Program-made: the position numbers and the translations under genes
From: Humulus lupulus
Lineage: Eukaryota; Streptophyta; Magnoliopsida; Rosales; Cannabaceae
Direction of reading: 5' to 3'
Assembly: GCF_963169125.1 (NCBI RefSeq)
Contig: NC_084800.1
Span: 149,230,397 to 149,294,396 of the forward strand
Length of the DNA: 64,000 nucleotides
Part shown: one piece after another, positions 55,883 through 64,000 of the stretch
How positions within the stretch are numbered: the first letter of the stretch is position 1
How the letters are laid out: each line of letters starts with the position of its first letter
Notes under the pieces: model-generated
Databases searched by the model: none
What the model was told of the DNA's origin: nothing
What the model saw: the letters and a program-made list of their open reading frames with translations, nothing else

Positions 55883-58240
55883 TGTAACGCCCTGGATAGA
55901 CAAGACCATTACACAGTGTTCTTATAAAGTGCAAGACTTGCTAATCAAGTCATTAATTTAAAAACGTGTCATTAGTTTAAGTGTTCTAGGGTTAAAAGAC
56001 ATTTTGGCCTCAAAAGATACATTTTATAAACTATGAACAGTTACAGAAGGGATCCCCAAAAAGTTTAGTGTTTATAAGTTGAATTGCAAAAATTCAAAAG
56101 TCAAAGACATCATTAGCCCTACTAAGGCAAAACAGGTGATTCTGTCCTCTCGTCCCTATAACCTCCTCAAACGTGGAGGCTAAGTGGCCTATTATGTACA
56201 TTCACCCTGTAGAGCTCTCCAATCAAGGCTGATCGGCCTTGCCTTTGCCTTTACATGCACCACGCAGCACCCGTGAGTCGAGGCACAGCAAGAAAACAAG
56301 AATCATATCATATACAGTAATATCAAACAGACATTCTAGTAAGCATGTTGAATTATTCAATCCATAGCATATAAGCATACTCCAAGGTACAAACAATCCC
56401 CATCTACACTTAGATTATTCAACAATCTCATCTATAGCCAAGTTCAATATTCAATTTACACAAAGACTACAGTCGATACCTTAGGCCGCACCCTCTGTTT
56501 AACCCACTGACACCGGCCCGCTTAAACCGAGCTCAGTGCAGAATAAACTATCCTCGAATACCAGTGTCCGAGTCGTGCCAATTGTACAAGTTAACCGTGG
56601 CACGCTTAGGCCCTTGGTTTACAATTTACATGGCTTAATACCATTCTTTCAATCATATATATATCAGGGAGCCCTTAGTCCTGTTCAAATGTTCAACTGG
56701 GTGTAGTTTTCTTACCTATAATCTTTTTGGTTTTGGATTACGAGCAACGCCCCCCAAGCACGATCCGATTCCGAGCCTAAGCCTTTATGACCTAGTCACA
56801 AAAAGAGTATAGGGCCTCATTAATACTCAAGTTAAGGTTTCCGGTTACAAAACTAACCTCCGGGAGAACAAATCCCACCAAGCACGGTGGTGGAATGGTT
56901 CCCGAGCTTTCTAGACTTGATCTATGTCCTTAAAAACACTAAAAGATCAAGTGGGCAACAAAGGGCTGCAGCCCTTGAAGTTTAGCCGCGGCCCTAGCCT
57001 CAAAACAGAACCAAGGGTCACCCTGGCAAAGACACCCGACGCGGCCCTTGCCATGGGCACCGCGGCGCTCACCCCTGGCCGAGCCTCCTTGGCTCATTTT
57101 CATCCTAGGGCCGCAGCGCTCTAGAACAAAGCCGCGACCCTTCCCTTCGAAACCAGAAAACCCACCATTTAAAATTTCAAAACCTCAGCCAAAACCTCCC
57201 CTAAACTCCCTAATTCAACACCCAACATTACCACAACTTATTACACAACTTATGCTACACAATTCAACAGAAATTCAGCTCAAAAACCCATAGAAATCTC
57301 ACTTTCAATTCTTAAAACTCTAAGAACATAAACACCTAATTTTAACAAGTCAAGAATCAAACTCAAATCATCAATTCATGAAACAAAGCTTACCTTCTTG
57401 ATTGAATCCTTCCTCTAACCAAAACCCCGCTGATTCCAAGGATTTCCCCAGCTCAATTCCACCCTAATCATCAATTGAACAATACCTCAATACCCAGCTA
57501 AAAGTCAAGTTCTAACCACAGAAAGTAGGAAATTCATGCTTACCTTAGCCCTGATTTAATCCTTGATTGTTTGCGGAGCTAAACCTCTAAGTTGCTCCTG
57601 ATTTCCTCTAAGTTTCCAGCAATTCTTCAGCTTCAATTCCCCAATTTCCTCATTTTTTCCCTTGAGTGTTTCTAGTTTAGTTTCATTTGTTTTTCTTGAG
57701 AGTGAGAGAGAGAAAGAGTAACCAGCTGAGTAGGAAATTAAGTCAGTTTATATTTTTTTCCTAAAGGCTTCCTAACTTTTGTCTTACTTGCTAAGTTAAT
57801 CCCAAGACTCGGGGTCCCGGAACCGTCCCCGAGGCCAGAACAGTAAAATCCCCCAATATTCCCGCCTAGACATCCTAACCTCAAATATATCTCCAGATAT
57901 TTATTTTCATGACCCAATAGTCTAAATCATTACCCGATACCAAAAATACCCCTGACTTGTCCAAAGTCATATTTTAAGTCCCATTGTGACTTTCCCCGCT
58001 ATCTGACCCGAGGATCGCCTTGAGTCGTGCTCTGCAAACCTACCCACATAATAATGTGGTCCTCACATATATCACATAAATATTACATATTATCACATAA
58101 TATCATCAATTATCATATACTCATTATTAATCACATATTCATACATTTAAATCACTAATATTAATTCTAATCCCATTTATGCCCTCCCGGCACACTAATC
58201 AAGGCCCTTACGCCTTTTTAGCGAATTTTGGGTCGTTATA
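55883..58240 (-). repeat. Element B 5' LTR
   Basis: 2358 bp, closely similar to 48572-50899 with a GC-rich patch at 57035-57125. The outer terminus has one mutation (TATAACG). Confidence 0.92.
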
Positions 58241-58245
58241 GCTTA

Positions 58246-58871
58246 TTACCTGCATTGTGCACGTGGAGTGCAGGCCACCATGGTTGGGCCACCCTAGGAG
58301 CACAACATGCACTTGACTGGCTCGGATGCAAACATATTGAAAGGAAGTGCGACACGCACTTGTGTGACCCCATGGTTGCCAACTTGTATAATGAATATGC
58401 CAGTGTTAGTTATTACTGTTTGACGGATATATATTACTCTGTGAACTATTTAATATGTTTTCTTGATGAGTCTTTTGGCTCACAGGTGCTTTGTGGTGTA
58501 GGTAAAGGTAAAGAGAAGCTCAACCAGCCATGAGTTGGAGGGTGATAGCAGTGACATGTACATATGCAATCCGCTCGACCACCACGACCGAGATACTCAG
58601 GGAATTTAGGGTTAAACCCAACTTTTGTCGCGTAGGCGGGCTTGATGTGTAACTTGAGTATTGTAACCAGTTTTTAAACTAATGTGTTTTTGAGATCACG
58701 TGTAAAGAACTTACTTTTGATTTAATGGAAATACTTATGAATTAATCAAAAGTTTTAATGCCTAAACCTTTAATGGCTTGATCACATGTTTAGTCCAAGT
58801 GACTTGTTTAGCAAGCCTGGCACTGGTTTTAAACACACTTGGTAACGGACCCTAATTAGCATGGCGTTACA
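58246..58871 (+). repeat. Tekay-type LTR, 5'-truncated (element C)
   Basis: LTR end portion closing ATGGCGTTACA at 58871, before a primer site. From 58273 on it is duplicated at 62704-63302 (599 bp each, no net length difference). The first 27 bases look like a continuation of the Tekay leader interrupted by element B. It contains the conserved GGCTCACAGGTGCTTTGTGG block. Confidence 0.75.
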
Positions 58872-58874
58872 ACT

Positions 58875-58886
58875 TGGTATCAGAGC
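58875..58886 (+). promoter_or_regulatory. Primer-binding site of element C
   Basis: TGGTATCAGAGC, three bases after the LTR end, initiator methionine tRNA type. Confidence 0.9.
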
Positions 58887-59489
58887 AGCCAAGGTTTAAG
58901 GGCTCCTGATGTTAGACTGGGATTGTACATTCACTACTAATGACAAGCTCGACTCAGGGTTAGGTAACTATTAATATAGTTATGTGTATATTTGCTTAAA
59001 TGAATTATGTGTGCTTTACCTGCTAGTCTAAATAAGAAGCATGAGTTATTCTGATAGGGCTTGGCCCTTGACTACTGTATGTAGGTTGAGAACGAGTTTA
59101 TTAGCACGATAGGTATTTGTGGATGCTATAGGATTGCTTATTAGCGTCATTGAACTTGATGAATGTCAGAAACGCCTATTAGCGCTGCTATATGTGTACC
59201 TAGATAGAGGATGCTTATTAGCGACGTTACATGCTAAAGGAAAATGTTTATTAGCATTGCTAAGTGGCCTATGCATGCCAAGAATATGCTTATTTGCATC
59301 TTTTTTAAGTGATATTATGAATTTCTTAGCTTATTAGCATGATTATGGTATGTGAATTATTGGGATGCTTATTAGCATTATCAATGCATGTGGATGCTTA
59401 TTCGGTCGGTTTTGAACCGTAGGTTGATGTAAGTTAATGTTATTACTGCCTGATAAGTCGGGTCATTGATTGTAGATAGACTTGGAAGT
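58887..59489 (+). other. Leader of element C with spaced GCTTATTAGCA words
   Basis: Non-coding. About nine copies of a word like TGCTTATTAGCATT spaced irregularly by 30-50 bp between 59128 and 59410. This resembles a decayed minisatellite. Confidence 0.65.
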
Positions 59490-61489
59490 ATGCTTCCAGA
59501 GCAATCTAATGAACTAGCCGGCGCTGGGAATCAGGCTGAAAGTAATGATCAGGGTCAGAACCCTTTGCCAGTCTCTAAGAGCTGGCAAAAGGTGCTTGCA
59601 GACTTGCAAGCTCAACTACAGATATAGAATGAAGAGATTCAAAAATTGAGGCAACTGCAAGTTCCGGCTGGGAACGCTGCATCAGGGGGCCCATCTGCTG
59701 TTCCAGTACCAGCCATACAGCAGCAGACAGAGTTGGAAAACTACTGGGAGTTATTATATGAGCGGTTCAGGAAGCAACACCTTCCGGTTTTCGAGGGTGG
59801 ATCCACTCAAGGTAGATCAGTGGATGGCCATGATTACATCCATTTTGGACTTCATGAGAGTTGTGGGCAATGAAAGAGTGGCCTGTACCATGTATATGTT
59901 TTGGGAGGATGCCCGAATCTAGTGGGAGGTGGTGTCCCAAACTAGAAATGTAACCACAATGGGTTGGGAAGAGTTAAAAATCCTCTTCAATGAAAAGTAT
60001 TAAAATGAGGTTGTGAAAACTATTACAAGAGAATATGTCAGTGTCCAAATATGCCCTGAAATAAGACAGATTAGCCAAGTTAGCTCTAGACTTGGTGCCC
60101 ACTGATGGGACAAGGAAGGAAGGGTTCCTTCAGGGGCTACAACCTATGTAGCCCGGGATGTCAGAATTACAACTGTACCTGGAGTGACGACACATGCTCA
60201 AGTAGTGGAGAGAGCCCTTACTGTAGAGGGTGCTAAGAATAAGATCTGGCGTGATAACGTGGCAGGAGGGATATGAGGAGGATGGGACCTCCCTTCTCAG
60301 GATCAGGTAGGGGCGGAGGCCCCAGCTACAAGAAAAGAAAGACTCAGAATACTAGTTCAACTCCTACACCTGATAGAAGACCACAGGGTGTACAGGTTGG
60401 CCACCAAGGCGGCAATGAGAACTGGAAGACATATCCGGAATGTGCCAGGTGCAGGAGACGTCATTTGGGCGAATGTCGGGTGAAGGCCTATTTTGTATGT
60501 GGACTTGTGGGGCATCTATAGAAAGACTGCCCAAGACTGAAGAAAGACAAACCTAAGAAGCCAGATAGCTTGACTCCAGCTCGAGTATTTGCATTGACAC
60601 AAGCTGAGGCTGAGGCTAGGCCCTTAGTGGTCACAGTTCAGCTTTCTAGTGCTGGCATCTCTTATTCTATGCTGATTGATTCTGGTGCTACACAATCTTA
60701 TGTATCTAGTAGTGTTGACTGCGTTTTTAGCCAACGACGTGAGAACGTCAAATACGAAAAGCCTTCAAGAGAAATAAAAACGACACAGACGGTTTAAACA
60801 AGAAAAGTAAATAACACACAAGAGATTTTTATAGTGGTTCAGCCCCGATTGTCGGTAATAGCCTAATCCACTTAGAATTGTGATTTATATATCTGTACTC
60901 AAGATCAGATGGACTGAGCCAACTGAGTTTCTTCAGTACAGATTGTGAAAATATAAGAGTTCTCTCAAATATCAGCACTTTCTCTCTCTAGAATACACAG
61001 ACCCAATTTTCTCTCTCTAGAAAGAACAGTCCCAATTTTCTCTCTCTAGAAAGAAGAAGCAAAAGAAGAACCCCTCTCTCATCCCATAAGCTCTCTATTT
61101 ATAGGCCTGGGATCCTCAACTGATATCCCTTTATGATAGGGATATTTTATTATATTTATTACATTTAAACATTCAAAATTCGAAATGTAACAAACCCCCC
61201 ATTTGTGGGAAGAATGAGAGATTCCCGCGTATGTTGTTGAAGCTGTCTCTGGGAATCTTGACTTAGTCTCCTCTAGCTAGTTGATCCACCTCCTACTGAC
61301 CACCCATGCAAGTGTTGGTCGGACGTGCATGGTGGTAGGACATGCATGGTGGTAAGACATGTTTTCGTGGGTTGAATGTGCATGGTGGTAGGACATGCAC
61401 TTCTCTCCTCTAACATGGCACTCTCCTCTAGCATGCCATGTTCCTCCTTGAACCAATCTCCATGGCTTCTCCTCGGACCAAGGTGGTCC

Positions 61490-61640
61490 GAGGCAACTTC
61501 CTTGGCACCTCACCTTGGACAACATTGAGGCAACCTCCTTGGCACCTCACCTTGGACAACATTGAGGCAACCTCCTTATACCCTCACCTTGGACAACATT
61601 GAGGTAACCTCCTCCATAACATCTCACCTTGGCCAAGATC
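61490..61640. repeat. About 53-bp tandem repeat in the solo Tat LTR
   Basis: The words CACCTCACCTTGGACAACAT and GAGGCAACCTCCTTGG repeat about three times with little change. Confidence 0.8.
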
Positions 61641-61794
61641 AAGGCATTCTCCTCTATCATCTCCCAAACATGTCCGATCGAACATTGTATAGGCTCTCCT
61701 TATCAAAATCTAAGTCTCCTTCCTCTTGCATGAGACTCCTCCTCCTTAGCTACTTACCTTGGACACGTTCGAGCCAACACTTAGGAAACCTTGG

Positions 61795-61990
61795 GAGGCT
61801 TGCCTCCTACACACCCTTGGGGTCTCTTAGGACCACTTCCTCCTTGGGGTCTCCTAAGACCACTTTCTCCTTGGGGTCTCCTAAGACCATTCCCTTGAGG
61901 TCTCCTAGGACCACATCCTCCTTGGGGTCTCCTAGGACCACTCCCCTTAGCTCTCCTAGAATGCATTCTCCTTAGCCTCCTAGGATGCAT
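61795..61990. repeat. About 27-bp palindromic minisatellite in the solo Tat LTR
   Basis: Five to six units of TCCTTGGGGTCTCCTAAGACCA type, each holding the palindrome GGTCTCCTAAGACC or GGTCTCCTAGGACC. Open frames across it on both strands are repeat artefacts. Confidence 0.8.
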
Positions 61991-62703
61991 TCTCCAATTT
62001 TTGGGTATAACAAGTAGGATTATTGATAGTTTGTGTAGGCCGTGTGAGTTTTATGTCGTGGGATTTGGGACGTTACTACCCACTGGGGAATTGGTGGTTT
62101 CCAGGAGATGGGTTAGGTCTCCACCATTGATTGTAGATGGCAGGGAGTTATCGGTTGATTTGATAGAGTTAACTATGTTCGACTTTGACATGATATTGGG
62201 AATGGAATGGTTAACTAGATATGGAGCAACCATTGATTGTAAGAAGAAGATGGTAACCTTTGAAAATGAGGGTGAGGAACCTTTCGTATTCGTTGGCACT
62301 ATGCATGGACACCGAATACCTATGATTTTTGCATTAAGGGCTAGAGACCTACTACAGGGAGACTACATAGGATTCCTAGCCAATGTGGTGGATACCACTC
62401 AAGTCATGCTAGTGGGACCATCAGAGACTAGGTTGGTCTGTGAATTCCTGGATGTGTTTCCAGAAGATTTACCAGGGTTACCGCCACGCAGGGAGATCGA
62501 CTTTGTTTTTGAGCTGGGACCAAGGATAGAGCCAGTGTCTAGAGTACCTTACCGAATGGCCCCAGCAGAGTTGAGGGAACTCAAGGTACAGTTACATGAG
62601 TTGTTGGATCTGGGTTTTATTAGACCCAGTTTCTCGCCATGGGGAGCACCAGTGTTATTTGTGAAGAATAAGGACAGTTCTCTAAGGATGTGAAGGATGT
62701 GAA

Positions 62704-63302
62704 GGCCACCATGGCTGGGCCACCCTAGGAGTACAACATGCACTTGACTGGCTCAGATGCCAACATACCAAAAGGAAGTGCGACACACGCTTTTGTGACC
62801 CCATGGTTGCCAACTTGTATAATGAATATGTCGGTTTTAGTTATTACTGTTTGACAGATATATATTACTCTGTGAACTGTTTAATATGTTTTCTTGCTGA
62901 GTCTTTTGGCTCACAGGTGCTTTGTGGTGCAGGAAAAGGTAAAGAAAAGCTCGACTAGCCATGAGTCAGAGGGCGATAGCAGTGACATCTACATATGCAG
63001 TCCGCTCGACTACCACGGATGAGATACTCAGGGAATTTAGGGTTAAACCCAACTTTTGCCGCGTAGGCCGCCTTGATGTGTAACTTGAGTATTCCAACTA
63101 GATTTTAAACTGATGTGTTTTTGAGATCTCGTTTAAAGAACCTTCTTTTGATTTAATGGAAATACTTATGACTTAATCAAAAGTTTTAGTACCTAAACCT
63201 TTAGTGGCTTGATCACATGTTTAGTTCAAGTGACTTGTTTAGCAAATCCAGCACTGGTTTTAAACACACTAGGTAACAGACCCTAATTAGCAGGGCGTTA
63301 CG
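62704..63302 (+). repeat. Tekay-type LTR, 5'-truncated, second copy
   Basis: 599-bp direct repeat of 58273-58871, highly similar. It ends GGGCGTTACG at 63302, where TTACA is expected. It follows the broken RT of element C directly, so the deletion in C runs from RT into the LTR. Confidence 0.85.
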
Positions 63303-63575
63303 TAAAGCTCCTCAATCACTTGGGGGGCACATAAGGCATCTAGTAAGCAAAGCATATCGACAGGTATGTAAACACACGAGCAAAATAAGTGAAAGCATGC
63401 TATGGTACTTAGAGTATTTTTCAAAATTTTGTATTTTGTTAAATCAAACCAAAGTGCTATGGTAAGTTCTGTCCTACGAACAGATGTTTTAATAAATGCA
63501 AGTATTATAATATCAAAAAAGAAATCTTTTACATTGTGAGCAGTTACTGCTCGGATGTAATTGTCTGATTATAAG
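63303..63575 (+). other. Tat pol/aORF junction sequence
   Basis: CACTTGGGGGGCACATAAGG (about 63318-63337) matches the internal polypurine-like site of elements E and F. The remainder is AT-rich with no gene. No 120-bp array is present here. Confidence 0.5.
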
Positions 63576-64000
63576 TTAAAGCTGCCCATGCAGCAATACA
63601 AGTAATTGTTTTGAAAGTACAGAGAAATTATAAAAAACAAAAAATATATATATAAAAACATTATAATCATGAGGTAGGAGGGTCTTGTTGATTTCTTGGT
63701 CGACTATAGCTTCGGCTTCATTATCCACACCTTCAATGACAGTGGCTAATGAGATTTTGGGCGAGGCTGGGATCTTCGCCTTTTCTTCTTCTGCCAAGCG
63801 AGTAACGCACCGGTCCATTTCAGTTTACCTCATGCGCTCGGAGAGATAGCTGAAATTGGACCCTAGATTGTGTTTCTAGAAATCATAGAAACACTTGGAC
63901 GTGGCACCCTTGTACTTCTCCAGATTGCTTTCGTTGGCCTTTTCGAGATCCTCAATGCGAGCATCCAACTTATCACCCTCTTGGCTGCTCTCGATCAAGT
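63576..64000 (-). pseudogene. Tat antisense ORF, C-terminal fragment at the window edge
   Basis: Minus strand from 64000: a coiled-coil stretch (DKLDARIEDLEKANE) leads into CFYDF, a stop (near 63878), then KHNLGSNFSYLSERM. This parallels LFYHCWAYNPEADFSFMSLG at the end of the aORF in element F. After another stop an open frame (63818-63576) begins MDRCVTRLAEEEKAK. It is cut by the window edge. Orientation relative to the G-run upstream is as in element F. Confidence 0.6.

Larger units (their letters stand above)
48572..58240 (-). mobile_element. Element B: full-length Tekay (Del) chromovirus
   Basis: 9,669 bp flanked by GCTTA on both sides (48567-48571 and 58241-58245). LTRs are 2328 and 2358 bp. 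On the minus strand it has a primer site, gag, protease, RT, RNase H, integrase and a C-terminal chromodomain, followed by the polypurine tract AGGAGGGGATAGT. It has many in-frame stops. The right-hand terminus has mutated to TATAACG. Confidence 0.95.
60713..62012 (-). mobile_element. Solo Tat-type LTR in the protease of element C (TSD AGTAG)
   Basis: 1300 bp from TGTTGACTGCG to GGGTATAACA, flanked by AGTAG (60708-60712 and 62013-62017). Read on the minus strand it starts TGTTATACCC and ends GTCAACA, the same end as E and F LTRs. A TATA box lies on the minus strand (CCTATAAATAGAG, about 61091-61104). It is a different Tat family from E and F. No internal region remains. Confidence 0.88.
59490..62693 (+). 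pseudogene. Tekay gag-protease and start of RT (element C), interrupted
   Basis: Gag ATG at 59490 (MLPEQSNELAGAG), TAG at 59625, a frame change near 59810, TAG at the ARI-stop-WEV site (about 59920), and further damage to 60250. The knuckle is YFVCGLVGHL followed by a stop, with its first cysteine lost. The protease LIDSGATQSYVSS (about 60675-60710) is intact but split by a solo LTR. After 62013 it resumes (IIDSLCRP, LGMEWLTRYGATIDC) into the RT entry region ([41 protein letters not shown]). The frame ends at 62693. The rest of pol is deleted and LTR sequence follows. Confidence 0.88.

Noticed and set aside
61562..61975. Open frames rich in LGSPKTT-like repeats
   Set aside because: Translations of the 27-bp minisatellite. 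The opposite strand is open for the same reason.

Overview
The window looks like heterochromatic, repeat-dense nuclear DNA from a flowering plant, probably a dicot. This rests on the elements present: Ty3/Gypsy elements of the Tat/Retand type and of the Tekay (Del) chromovirus type, a Ty1/Copia element, and a CACTA (En/Spm) DNA transposon with CACTACAACAA ends. I saw no host gene, rRNA, tRNA gene or CRISPR array. Almost everything is transposable element sequence, nested several layers deep, and most coding regions carry stops or frameshifts. Species cannot be read from the sequence alone.

Layout, left to right. Positions 1-54 are a scrap of a minus-strand Tekay LTR. A plus-strand Tekay LTR runs 55-12125, split by element E, a minus-strand Tat element (1040-10714) with two 768-bp LTRs. 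E has lost reverse transcriptase and both RNases H, but keeps a plus-strand antisense gene (aORF, broken) and a short 120-bp tandem array. A Tekay primer site and gag fragment follow (12129-13123), then a minus-strand Tekay LTR fragment and a badly decayed minus-strand Tekay interior (13124-21060). A 2.84-kb CACTA deletion derivative (15919-18759, TSD GTA) sits inside that interior. A truncated Tekay LTR (21061-22926) leads into a broken Copia element (22927 to about 31660) that carries two solo Tekay-type LTRs (24014-25987, TSD ACCCA; 26730-29187, TSD AGCAA/AGCGA). Positions 31661-34646 hold a divergent, decayed Tat antisense gene.

Element F (34652-48346, 13,695 bp, TSD GATAG) is a structurally complete Tat/Retand-type element. 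It has two 751-bp LTRs, a gag-pol with about 13 lesions, an internal polypurine-like site, about fifteen copies of a 120-bp tandem repeat, and an antisense, apparently four-exon gene that is still fully open (779 codons). Element B (48572-58240, minus strand, TSD GCTTA) is a full-length but stop-ridden Tekay chromovirus with a C-terminal chromodomain. A second damaged Tekay copy (element C, 58246-63302) follows, interrupted by a 1300-bp solo LTR of Tat type (60713-62012, TSD AGTAG). The right edge (63303-64000) is the start of another Tat antisense-gene region.

The main observation is the Tat module downstream of pol: internal G-run, tandem repeat, and a converging spliced gene with its own TATA box. 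It recurs in E, F and in part at the right edge. In F the antisense gene is intact beside a heavily eroded gag-pol.
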